Assembly: GCA_023420745.1 (NCBI GenBank) | Contig: JAEZVQ010000007.1 | Location: 1 to 7,399 of the forward strand | Length of the DNA: 7,399 nucleotides | Reading direction: 5' to 3' | From: Actinomycetes bacterium | GTDB lineage: Bacteria; Actinomycetota; Actinomycetes; Actinomycetales; Actinomycetaceae | Part shown: one piece after another, positions 1-5,782 of the stretch | How the letters are laid out: each line of letters begins with the position of its first letter | How positions within the stretch are numbered: position 1 is the first letter of the stretch | Program-made: the position numbers and the translations under genes | Notes under the pieces: model-generated | What the model was told of the DNA's origin: nothing | Seen by the model: only the letters and a program-made list of their open reading frames with translations | The model's database searches: none

Positions 1-143
1 ACGAAGACGTTGACGACGAGGATGACTTCGACGACTACGACGACATTGATGACGATGACCTCGACGAAGACGAAGACGCGGATGACGACGAGTACGACTA
101 CTACCTCGTCGACGACGATGAGGATGAGGATTTCGACCGCTGA
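1..143 (+). CDS. C-terminal fragment of unidentified protein with hyperacidic tail
   Basis: An open frame enters from the left edge (first full codon at position 3) and ends at TGA 141-143, giving 46 visible residues. Thirty-three of these are Asp or Glu. The rest are mostly Tyr, Phe, Leu, Ile and Val set singly among the acids, for example DDFDDYDDIDDDD, and the protein ends EDEDFDR. The start and any folded domain lie outside the window, so I do not recognise the gene. Codons mix GAC, GAT, GAA and GAG, which suggests the acidic protein sequence is selected rather than being a pure trinucleotide repeat. Such tails are usually disordered and can mimic nucleic acid or bind basic proteins; this is general inference, not specific to this gene. 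It converges on the reductase gene with a 31-bp gap. The opposite strand would read as Val/Ser/Arg repeats and looks non-coding. Confidence 0.6.
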   Translation, partial: EDVDDEDDFDDYDDIDDDDLDEDEDADDDEYDYYLVDDDEDEDFDR

Positions 144-160
144 GTGAACCTGAGTGAACG
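141..160. repeat. 10-bp tandem duplication over the stop codon
   Basis: TGAGTGAACC is followed directly by TGAGTGAACG, so nine of ten bases repeat. The first copy begins with the stop codon of the acidic gene. Because TGA recurs in more than one frame, the repeat also acts as a backup stop. It looks like a small local duplication; no function is evident. Confidence 0.6.
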
Positions 161-170
161 CCGCACGGCG
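159..170. repeat. Short inverted repeat between convergent genes
   Basis: CGCCG (159-163) and CGGCG (166-170) are perfect inverted repeats around a 2-nt centre. In RNA this would fold as about a 4-bp stem with a 4-nt loop. It lies in the 31-bp gap between the acidic gene and the reductase, where a shared terminator would be expected. There is no T-run on either side and the stem is very short, so a terminator role is only a weak suggestion. Confidence 0.3.
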
Positions 171-174
171 CACA

Positions 175-1125
175 TCAGTGCAGCGACGACACCGAAATAT
201 CGTCCAACGCCTGGTTAATCGCCGGGGGCAGCGGCTCGCCACCACCGTCGAGTAGCTGCGCCAACTGAAGCGGCGAACGCGGCCCGATCAGCGCACACGA
301 CACGCCCGGGCGATGCTGAATCCACCCCAGTGCGACGTCTGCAATCGTCCGGTCAAGCCCCTCGGCAGCCACGGCCAGCCCTTCGACGATGCGCTGACAA
401 CGCTCGGTGAGATACGGGGTGACAAACCCGGCGAGCAGCGGCGACGCGGCACGCGAATCCGGGGGAGTGGAATGGCGGTACTTGCCGCTGAGCACACCGC
501 GCGCCAACGCCGACCAGGCAAAGAACCCCAAGCCAGCCTCGCGCACACCGGGCAGCAGATCGACCTCAACCTGGCGCGCCAGCAGCGAATACTCCGACTC
601 CGTCACCGCAATTGCCCCCGGCAACCCATGCGACAGCGCACACAGTGTCGCCGTATCCCACGACGAATGATTCGACACCCCGGCATAGCGCACCCGCCCA
701 GAACGCACCGCAATGTCGATGGCGCTCAGCGTCTCGTCGAACGGCGTGTGCGGGTCGCGACGCGACACGAGAAACACGTCGAGGTAGTCGGTTCCGAGCT
801 CAGACAGCGTGCGATCAAGTGTGGCCAGCAGCGCGTGACGCGAGTTCGACAGCATTTGTTGCCCATCAACGCGGCTCCAGCCACCGGTGGAAACGAGGAT
901 GGTTTCGTCACGAGGGATGACGCGCCCGAGGATCGAACCGATAACCGGCTGCGCCTGACCGTCACCGTAGGCGGGGGAGGTGTCGATGACGGTGCCACCC
1001 GCGTCGGCGAACATCGTCCACATCTGTTCCGCATCGTCAGCGGTGGTGTCTCGCCCCCATGTCAGTGTGCCCAAACCCAATGACGATACAAAGAGCCCTG
1101 TGCGTCCCATCGTGCGCTGTTGCAT
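175..1125 (-). CDS. Aldo/keto reductase family protein with altered active site
   Basis: This 316-residue protein has the length and fold signatures of a soluble (beta/alpha)8 aldo/keto reductase of the Tas/YajO-like group. Visible landmarks are the N-terminal [15 protein letters not shown], the [12 protein letters not shown] strand with catalytic-type Asp48 and Tyr53, [13 protein letters not shown] around 144-156, EYSLLARQ (178-185), the [16 protein letters not shown] loop (202-217), and the [11 protein letters not shown] segment (278-288) that normally binds the NADPH 2'-phosphate. Two of the four usual catalytic residues are absent: the Lys expected in a T-K-(A/G)-G motif is Thr80 in VSTGGW, and the His expected before RPDPHTP is Ser121 in [10 protein letters not shown]. 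Cofactor binding may persist, but ordinary carbonyl reduction is doubtful. The substrate is unknown. The start at 1125 is favoured because a TANNNT box lies 7 nt upstream; a second ATG at 1110 is possible. The gene is divergent from uppP and convergent with the acidic gene. Confidence 0.85.
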   Translation of the reverse strand: MQQRTMGRTGLFVSSLGLGTLTWGRDTTADDAEQMWTMFADAGGTVIDTSPAYGDGQAQPVIGSILGRVIPRDETILVSTGGWSRVDGQQMLSNSRHALLATLDRTLSELGTDYLDVFLVSRRDPHTPFDETLSAIDIAVRSGRVRYAGVSNHSSWDTATLCALSHGLPGAIAVTESEYSLLARQVEVDLLPGVREAGLGFFAWSALARGVLSGKYRHSTPPDSRAASPLLAGFVTPYLTERCQRIVEGLAVAAEGLDRTIADVALGWIQHRPGVSCALIGPRSPLQLAQLLDGGGEPLPPAINQALDDISVSSLH

Positions 1126-1132
1126 GCCTCAT

Positions 1133-1138
1133 ACGCTA
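1133..1138 (-). promoter_or_regulatory. -10 box for the reductase gene (probable leaderless start)
   Basis: On the minus strand TAGCGT fits the actinobacterial TANNNT -10 consensus and is followed by 7 nt, then the ATG at 1125. Transcription would therefore begin at or next to the start codon. A GAGG lies only one base from the ATG, too close to act as an SD site. No convincing -35 hexamer is visible; the upstream region is shared with the uppP promoter. Confidence 0.5.
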
Positions 1139-1156
1139 TCGCGTTTGCCACGCGGG

Positions 1157-1162
1157 TAAGAT
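1157..1162 (+). promoter_or_regulatory. -10 box for uppP (probable leaderless start)
   Basis: TAAGAT is preceded by GGG and followed by exactly 7 nt before ATG 1170. There is no SD-like sequence between box and start, and the spacing puts the transcription start at the A of ATG. No good -35 hexamer is found 16-18 nt upstream, which is common in actinobacteria. The box is 18 bp from the divergent reductase -10 box, so the two promoters probably compete for polymerase. Confidence 0.6.
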
Positions 1163-1169
1163 CAAGCAC

Positions 1170-2006
1170 ATGGACTGGTTTGACGCAATCATCCTCGGGC
1201 TGATCCAGGGGCTGACGGAGTTCCTCCCAATTTCTTCCTCCGCACACCTGCGCATCGCCTCCGAACTGCTCGGCATCGACGACCCCGGTGCGGCGTTCAC
1301 CGCCATCACCCAGATCGGCACGGAAGCCGCGGTGCTGGTGATATTCTTCCCCGACATCGTCCGCATCCTCACCCGATGGTTCTCCGCGATGCCGTGGGTT
1401 GCTCAACCCCGGCGCGTGGCACAGTCCGACCCGGACGTACGGATGGGGTGGATGATTATTGTCGGATCGATTCCGATTGCCGTCCTCGGGCTGCTGCTCG
1501 AATCCTGGATCGACACGACATTTCGCCACCTGTGGATCACCGTGACGATGCTCGTCATCTTCGCTGTGCTGCTCAGTGCCGCCGACCGCCTCGGCAAGCA
1601 GCAGCGCACCCTCGACCACCTCACCTGGCCCCACGCCATTGCCTACGGTCTCGCCCAGTCCCTCGCCCTCATCCCCGGCGTGTCACGATCGGGCGGCACC
1701 ATCACCATGGGGCGCGCGCTCGGCTACACCCGTGAAGCTGCGGCACGCTACTCGTTCCTCCTCGCCATGCCCGCGGTATTTGCCTCCGGGTTCTACAAGC
1801 TGGCGAAAGTCATCGTCGGCGGTGAGCCCCTGGCACTCGGACCGACCGTGCTCGCCACCGTCATCGCATTCGGTGTCGGTTACGCCGTCATCCTGTGGTT
1901 CCTCAAACTCGTATCGACACGCTCCTACGAGCCCTTCGTGGTGTACCGCATTGTTGTCGCCGCCGTGGTGGCGCTGCTGCTCAACACCGGGGTACTCGCC
2001 GGATAG
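1170..2006 (+). CDS. uppP: Undecaprenyl-diphosphatase UppP (BacA family)
   Basis: This 278-residue integral membrane enzyme is close to the usual UppP length. It dephosphorylates undecaprenyl diphosphate to undecaprenyl phosphate, recycling the lipid carrier for peptidoglycan and other envelope polymers, and its overproduction is known to give bacitracin resistance. The family's (E/Q)XXXE motif is visible as QGLTE (13-17) within [15 protein letters not shown], with Glu17 and His26 matching the E. coli catalytic Glu21 and His30. The second signature, [10 protein letters not shown] (168-177), carries the essential Arg173. Hydrophobic segments lie near 50-66, 95-111, 120-138, 194-212, 222-244 and 257-275. 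ATG 1170 is chosen because QGLTE then sits at the family position and a leaderless promoter abuts it; an upstream ATG at 1059 would overlap the divergent gene and add unrelated residues. Its last 26 bp overlap the convergent nuclease gene. Confidence 0.97.
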   Translation: MDWFDAIILGLIQGLTEFLPISSSAHLRIASELLGIDDPGAAFTAITQIGTEAAVLVIFFPDIVRILTRWFSAMPWVAQPRRVAQSDPDVRMGWMIIVGSIPIAVLGLLLESWIDTTFRHLWITVTMLVIFAVLLSAADRLGKQQRTLDHLTWPHAIAYGLAQSLALIPGVSRSGGTITMGRALGYTREAAARYSFLLAMPAVFASGFYKLAKVIVGGEPLALGPTVLATVIAFGVGYAVILWFLKLVSTRSYEPFVVYRIVVAAVVALLLNTGVLAG

Positions 2007-2868
2007 AACGCGCGTACTCCGCATCGTTGTCGGTAATTTCTGGCAACGCACCCGGAGAAAACAGCGGGCAATACTGCTGCACCCCGCACCAGCGACACAG
2101 CGGCTGTCTGATGGTGCGGAACGTCCCCGTATCGAGGGCGCGTTCGATGTCATCCACCGTGTCGCTGACCTGGTTGACGAACGCGCGCATCGTCTGGTCA
2201 TCGGGCTGCCAGTCGAGGATCCGACCGTCGGCGAGGAAAATCAGACGGGTGCACGCCGGCATCGGGTATCCACTCGCCGACAACAGCAGCGAATAGAAGC
2301 GCATCTGGCGCAGCTTGTCATCCTGATATTGCGGTTTCGGTGACTTGCCCGTCTTGTAGTCCACCACCCGCAGCGCGCCATTGGGCGCGCGATCGACACG
2401 GTCAATGTAGCCGCGAATGGCAATCCCGTCGCCGACCTCGGTCTCCATCAATTGCTCGCGCACGAACGGTTCCAGCCGCGTCGGATTTTCGGTCACGAAA
2501 TACGAGTCGATGAGCGCATGTACCGACGCCTCCCACGCGCGGCGGTCATCCTCCGCGGGGAACAGAGCCGGGAACGTGGGATCGTCACCGAACAGTGCCG
2601 CGAGTGTGGGGGAGACGAGGTCGTGTGCCACCTGAGGCGTGCGCTCATGCGCGGGCAAATCGAAGAGATGCTCGAGCACAGCGTGGATGAGAATTCCGCG
2701 GGTCGTCGCTTGAGTGGGCGGCTCCTTCAACCGGTTGACATAGACCAGGCGGTAGCGCATCGGACACTGGATCCACGTCGACATTGACGACGCGGACAGC
2801 GCAGCGAGGCGCCGACTGCGGTTCGTGCCGGAGGTGGTGTCGGTCGAATCTGGCGGCGAGGACGTCAT
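1981..2868 (-). CDS. RecB/Cas4-like PD-(D/E)XK nuclease with Fe-S cysteines
   Basis: This 295-residue protein has the PDDEXK_1 (RecB C-terminal/Cas4-type) nuclease order and resembles mycobacterial Rv2119, also found near trmI. After a Ser/Thr-rich start of about 25 residues come [17 protein letters not shown] with Cys35, then [12 protein letters not shown] with His62, GYIDRVDR with metal-binding Asp156, and VVDYKTGK with Asp170 and Lys172, which form the D-x-K core. QMRFYSLLL (188-196) supplies the Q-xxx-Y helix. Cys258, Cys261 and Cys267 follow; with Cys35 they match the C-(n)-CX2CX5C pattern that binds a 4Fe-4S cluster in AddB/Cas4 nucleases. No helicase domain is attached, so it is a stand-alone nuclease, probably in DNA repair; its partner is unknown. 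ATG 2868 is preferred over an in-frame GTG at 2886, since a -10 box lies between them. It diverges from trmI and overlaps the uppP end. Confidence 0.92.
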   Translation of the reverse strand: MTSSPPDSTDTTSGTNRSRRLAALSASSMSTWIQCPMRYRLVYVNRLKEPPTQATTRGILIHAVLEHLFDLPAHERTPQVAHDLVSPTLAALFGDDPTFPALFPAEDDRRAWEASVHALIDSYFVTENPTRLEPFVREQLMETEVGDGIAIRGYIDRVDRAPNGALRVVDYKTGKSPKPQYQDDKLRQMRFYSLLLSASGYPMPACTRLIFLADGRILDWQPDDQTMRAFVNQVSDTVDDIERALDTGTFRTIRQPLCRWCGVQQYCPLFSPGALPEITDNDAEYARSIRRVPRC

Positions 2869-2874
2869 AGCTCT

Positions 2875-2880
2875 ACGGTA
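2875..2880 (-). promoter_or_regulatory. -10 box for the nuclease gene (probable leaderless start)
   Basis: On the minus strand TACCGT (TANNNT) is followed by 6 nt and then ATG at 2868. Transcription would start at or just before the ATG, which excludes the in-frame GTG at 2886 as a start from this promoter. No SD-like site precedes 2868 at normal spacing and no clear -35 is seen. Confidence 0.5.
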
Positions 2881-2899
2881 GAACACCGGTCACCCGCGA

Positions 2900-2915
2900 T
2901 GCGGCGGTGGCCGCA
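2900..2915. repeat. Perfect 6-bp inverted repeat in the divergent promoter region
   Basis: TGCGGC (2900-2905) and GCCGCA (2910-2915) are exact inverted copies separated by GGTG. The element sits about 20 bp upstream of the nuclease -10 box and about 50 bp upstream of the trmI -10 box, where a regulator could reach both promoters. GC-rich inverted repeats also arise by chance, so operator function is only a suggestion. Confidence 0.35.
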
Positions 2916-2925
2916 GTGGCGAGGT

Positions 2926-2944
2926 CATGGTGACAGTCACAGTG
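2926..2944. promoter_or_regulatory. Possible operator: GTGAC-A-GTCAC dyad upstream of trmI
   Basis: GTGACAGTCAC (2930-2940) is a perfect 5-bp dyad around a central A, and symmetry resumes outside it (CA at 2926-2927 pairs with TG at 2943-2944). It lies just upstream of where the -35 of the trmI-arc-dop promoter should be. That placement suits a dimeric transcription factor. I do not recognise the site as belonging to a particular regulator. Confidence 0.35.
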
Positions 2945-2964
2945 TCGAGGTAGGCGGCGCGTCG

Positions 2965-2970
2965 TAAAAT
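2965..2970 (+). promoter_or_regulatory. -10 box for the trmI-arc-dop operon (probable leaderless start)
   Basis: TAAAAT, the best -10 match in the window, is followed by 9 nt and then ATG 2980. An earlier in-frame ATG at 2971 touches the box and would lie upstream of the transcription start. The G-run at 2973-2977 is too close to 2980 for a normal SD. The -35 region (about 2942-2947) has no good consensus match. Confidence 0.55.
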
Positions 2971-2979
2971 ATGGGGGAC

Positions 2980-4137
2980 ATGGCACCAACAGACTCCACG
3001 ACTTCAACAACTCAGCCGGCGAGCCACACTCGACCGGCGAGCAGCATTCAGCCGGTGAGTACCACTCAGCCCGACACTGTCGAACCGCGTCCCGCGCCCA
3101 TCCCGCCGGGACAGGCGACAAAACGCGGGCCGCTGCGTGCTGGCGACTACGTTCAAATCACCGACCCGAAGGGGCGGCTTCACACGGTGGTGCTCGTCCC
3201 TGGCGGGCAGTTCCAGTGCTCGCGCGGCCGGATTTTCCACGACGACCTCATCGGCGGGCCCGAGGGCGTGACAATCACCGACGGCACCCACGAATTCCAC
3301 GTGGTGCGCCCACGACTGTCGGACTACGTGATGTCGATGCCACGCGGTGCGGCGATCGTCTACCCCAAGGACGCGGCGCAAATCGTCACGTTCGGCGACA
3401 TTTTCCCCGGCGCGCGCGTGGTCGAAGCCGGCGTTGGCTCCGGCGCTCTCTCCACATTTCTCCTCTCCGCCATCGGAGAGCACGGTAGCCTCCACTCGAT
3501 CGAGCGTCGCGCCGACTTCGCCACCATCGCCCAGGGCAACGTCGACCTGTGGTTCGGTGGGCGCCACCCGGCGTGGACGCTCAGCGTCGGCGACTTCATT
3601 GACGTCACTGCGGCGATGGAGGAAGAAAGCGTCGACCGCGTTGTGCTCGACATGCTGGCACCCTGGGAATGCCTGGAAGCGGCACACCGGATCCTCGTGC
3701 CGGGCGGACTGCTCATCGTGTACGTGGCGACGGTGACGCAGCTGTCGCGGGTGCGCGAAGATATCGTCGCCACCCAGCTCTATTCCCAGCCTGAAGTGTG
3801 GGAGTCAATGACGCGAGGCTGGCATCTCGACGGGCTGGCCGTGCGCCCCGATCACCGGATGGTGGCGCACACCGGGTTCCTCCTCACCACCCGGCGGATG
3901 GCACGCCACCACCTGCCACAGCAGCGCTCGACGCGCCCGCAGGCTGCAGCCGAGGGGCTGGCCGGGCAGTGGAATGACGAGGACGGCTGGGAAGAACACC
4001 GGGAACTCAACCCGGTCGTGTCGGCGAAGAAAGTGCGCCGCTCCGCGCGGACGGTCACTACCAAGGTCGCCACCTGGCTCAGCGACGAGAGCTCAACGGA
4101 CAATGTCACCTCGACAGACGAGGCTAGCGATGAGTGA
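2980..4137 (+). CDS. trmI: tRNA (adenine-58-N1)-methyltransferase TrmI, extended at both ends
   Basis: This SAM-dependent Rossmann methyltransferase makes m1A58 in the tRNA T-loop and acts as a cytoplasmic tetramer in characterised homologues (Rv2118c). Counting from ATG 2980, the product is 385 residues against about 280 in Rv2118c. Its first ~45 residues are Ser/Thr/Gln/Pro-rich with hexapeptide repeats. The small N-terminal beta domain runs to about 115. The catalytic domain has motif I VVEAGVGSGAL (147-157), the acidic SIERR (173-177), GDF (204-206), and the motif IV strand DRVVLDMLAPWE (219-230). RMVAHTGFLLTTRR (293-306) closes the fold. A C-terminal tail of about 75 residues follows, with a basic VSAKKVRRSAR patch and an acidic end; tails with a VSxKKxRR-like patch also occur, from memory, in other actinobacterial TrmI proteins. 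ATG 2971 would add MGD but conflicts with the promoter position. Its end overlaps arc by 8 bp, implying coupled translation. Confidence 0.95.
   Translation: MAPTDSTTSTTQPASHTRPASSIQPVSTTQPDTVEPRPAPIPPGQATKRGPLRAGDYVQITDPKGRLHTVVLVPGGQFQCSRGRIFHDDLIGGPEGVTITDGTHEFHVVRPRLSDYVMSMPRGAAIVYPKDAAQIVTFGDIFPGARVVEAGVGSGALSTFLLSAIGEHGSLHSIERRADFATIAQGNVDLWFGGRHPAWTLSVGDFIDVTAAMEEESVDRVVLDMLAPWECLEAAHRILVPGGLLIVYVATVTQLSRVREDIVATQLYSQPEVWESMTRGWHLDGLAVRPDHRMVAHTGFLLTTRRMARHHLPQQRSTRPQAAAEGLAGQWNDEDGWEEHRELNPVVSAKKVRRSARTVTTKVATWLSDESSTDNVTSTDEASDE
3010..3081 (+). repeat. Degenerate 18-bp tandem repeats encoding a hexapeptide
   Basis: Four consecutive 18-bp units begin at 3010, 3028, 3046 and 3064. They encode TQPASH, TRPASS, IQPVST and TQPDTV. 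The first two share ACTC, CCGGCGAGC and more; the fourth is the most diverged. They form the disordered N-terminal arm of TrmI and probably arose by slippage duplication. Copy number may vary between strains. Confidence 0.7.
4118..4123 (+). promoter_or_regulatory. Ribosome binding site for arc
   Basis: ACGAGG, inside the end of trmI, lies 6 nt before ATG 4130. It is a modest SD match. Together with the 8-bp overlap of the trmI stop it supports start 4130 and translational coupling. Confidence 0.5.
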
Positions 4138-5782
4138 TCCAACGCCCGGCACGCGCACAGCAGTGCCCAACGAAGCAGCAGTGCTGAACGAACCAGTATC
4201 GGCGAGTGACCGCGTCGGCGAGCTTGAGCGTCGCCTCGCCAGCCTCGAAGCGAAGAACGAGCGGCTAACGCACGCCCTCAGTGACGCGCGTGAGGCGCTG
4301 ATCCGCGCAAAAGAAAAGCTGCGCGGCGTGGGACGAGCGCCGTCGACGATTGCTGTCGTCCTTGCCACCGACGACGAGCGGCGCGAAGTCGAAGTCATGC
4401 TGTCCGGGCGCGTGATGCGTCTGTCGGTGGCCGTCAATGTTGACATGGCCAGCCTGGTTGTCGGACAGCGCGTGCGCGTCGACGAGGATATGACGGTGAG
4501 CGAAGCTCTCCCGCCGGGACGAAACGGTCAGGTGATGACCGTGATTGAAACCGTCGGCGTCGACCGGGTACTCGTCGGCGCTGACACCACGAATCAGCGG
4601 GTGGTGACACTCGCGTCCGCGCTGCGGCATGGCAACCTCAAAACCGGGGATTCCCTGGTCGTCGATCCGGTGGCGGGAATCGCCACGGAAAAGCTGATTC
4701 GACGCGATGTCGAGCAGCTGCTCGCACCGGAAGTCCCCGACGTCACTTACGCGGATATTGGTGGACTCGACGAGCAGATTCGCAAAGTGCGCGACGCGGT
4801 GGAAATGCCGTTTCAACACCCCGACCTCTACCGGCGCTACCGGCTGCGACCCCCGCAGGGAATCTTGCTCTACGGGCCGCCGGGGTGTGGGAAAACACTC
4901 ATTGCCAAAGCCGTGGCACGTTCACTCGCTGACGCGCGCGGGCGGCGCACCCCCTACTTCCTGTCGATCAAAGGTCCGGAGCTGCTCAACAAGTACGTCG
5001 GTGAAACTGAGCGTCACATTCGCGCAATCTTCGCTCGTGCTCGCGCGCTGGCCAGCACCGACGTGCCCGTCGTCATCTTCTTCGACGAAATGGAAGCGCT
5101 GTTGCGCACGCGCGGTTCCGGGATTTCCTCCGACGTCGAAACGATGATCGTGCCGCAGATGCTCGCCGAAATTGACGGGGTGGAACGCCTCGACAATGTC
5201 ATCGTCATCGGGGCGTCGAATCGCGAGGACATGATCGACCCTGCGGTGTTGCGTCCGGGGCGCCTCGATATTCGCATTCGCGTCGACCGGCCGACCATGG
5301 ACGGGGCACGCGACATTTTCGGCAAATACCTCACCGACGATCTGCCGCTCGCTAGCGAAAATAATGGCGACAACAACGGCGACAGCTTGAGTACCAAGCC
5401 CAGTAGAGCGACGCTGCTGATTGACCACATTGTGGCTTCGTTGTTCACCCGCAGCGACCGCACCGTGCTATTCGACCTCAATTTGCGCGACGGGACAAAA
5501 CGCAGCATCCACGTGTGCGACCTGGTATCCGGAGCGATGATCGCGGCCATTGTGGAACGAGCCAAAAAATTCGCCATCCACGACACCATCTGCGGGCGAC
5601 CAGGCTTGACAGTCGAGCACCTGGAGCGCGCCCTTGACGAAGAAATCCGCGAAACCGCCGACCTCTCCGCCACCTCGACACCGCAGGAATGGGCGCGAGT
5701 CACCGGGCTTCGCGCCGACGGCATTGCCGCCATCCACCAACGCCACATCGAGCGTGCGACACCGGGAGGACAGCGAAAATGA
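4130..5782 (+). CDS. arc: Proteasome-type AAA ATPase ARC (Mpa), no proteasome-docking tail
   Basis: This 550-residue protein is the hexameric ATPase that binds Pup through its N-terminal coiled coil and unfolds pupylated proteins. From N to C: a disordered lead; a coiled coil at about 28-66 (GELERRLASLEAKNERL); two OB-fold domains at about 70-195; and the AAA module with Walker A GPPGCGKT (249-256), pore loop KYVGE (288-292), Walker B IFFDEMEALL (316-325), sensor-1 Asn364 in GASNRED, and the Arg-finger region LRPGRLDIRIRV (374-385). A small Asn/Gly/Asp-rich linker lies at 410-424, where mycobacterial Mpa is also variable. The protein ends WARVTGL...ERATPGGQRK, without the GQYL-type C-terminus that Mpa uses to dock on and open the 20S core. 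All ATPase motifs are intact. ATG 4130 is chosen by its RBS, the 8-bp overlap with trmI, and placement of the coiled coil near the N-terminus. The stop overlaps the dop start by 4 bp (ATGA). Confidence 0.97.
   Translation: MSDPTPGTRTAVPNEAAVLNEPVSASDRVGELERRLASLEAKNERLTHALSDAREALIRAKEKLRGVGRAPSTIAVVLATDDERREVEVMLSGRVMRLSVAVNVDMASLVVGQRVRVDEDMTVSEALPPGRNGQVMTVIETVGVDRVLVGADTTNQRVVTLASALRHGNLKTGDSLVVDPVAGIATEKLIRRDVEQLLAPEVPDVTYADIGGLDEQIRKVRDAVEMPFQHPDLYRRYRLRPPQGILLYGPPGCGKTLIAKAVARSLADARGRRTPYFLSIKGPELLNKYVGETERHIRAIFARARALASTDVPVVIFFDEMEALLRTRGSGISSDVETMIVPQMLAEIDGVERLDNVIVIGASNREDMIDPAVLRPGRLDIRIRVDRPTMDGARDIFGKYLTDDLPLASENNGDNNGDSLSTKPSRATLLIDHIVASLFTRSDRTVLFDLNLRDGTKRSIHVCDLVSGAMIAAIVERAKKFAIHDTICGRPGLTVEHLERALDEEIRETADLSATSTPQEWARVTGLRADGIAAIHQRHIERATPGGQRK
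5764..5770 (+). promoter_or_regulatory. Strong ribosome binding site for dop
   Basis: GGGAGGA lies 8 nt before ATG 5779, inside the end of arc. It is the best SD match in the window and fixes the dop start at 5779 rather than an in-frame upstream ATG at 5689, which would overlap arc by about 90 bp. Confidence 0.75.

Noticed and set aside
1..143. Acidic region considered as a non-coding trinucleotide repeat or a CRISPR-like array
   Set aside because: There are no regular repeat-spacer units. Codons vary and non-acidic residues are interspersed, with a clean stop codon, which fits a protein tail better.
313..1083. 256-codon plus-strand frame opposite the reductase gene
   Set aside because: The translation is Arg/His/Gln-rich without domain features, while the minus strand encodes a well-conserved aldo/keto reductase fold.
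1059..1169. Upstream extension of uppP to ATG 1059
   Set aside because: It would overlap the divergent reductase gene and add 37 residues unlike any UppP. ATG 1170 places QGLTE at the family position and has its own promoter.
2869..2886. GTG start at 2886 for the nuclease (adds MFYRRA)
   Set aside because: The probable -10 box at 2875-2880 lies downstream of this codon, so the transcript would not contain it; ATG 2868 fits the leaderless spacing.
3974..4129. Upstream ATG at 3974 for arc
   Set aside because: It adds 52 Arg-rich residues encoded inside trmI in another frame and would push the coiled coil away from the N-terminus, where ARC/Mpa proteins carry it.
5355..5400. Asn/Gly/Asp-rich stretch in ARC considered as an insertion or foreign DNA
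   Set aside because: It is short, in frame, and falls where Mpa homologues also have a variable acidic linker after the AAA core; ordinary linker variation explains it.
5689..5778. Upstream ATG at 5689 for dop
   Set aside because: The extra 30 residues are out-of-frame arc coding sequence. The strong SD at 5764-5770 and the ATGA overlap point to 5779.
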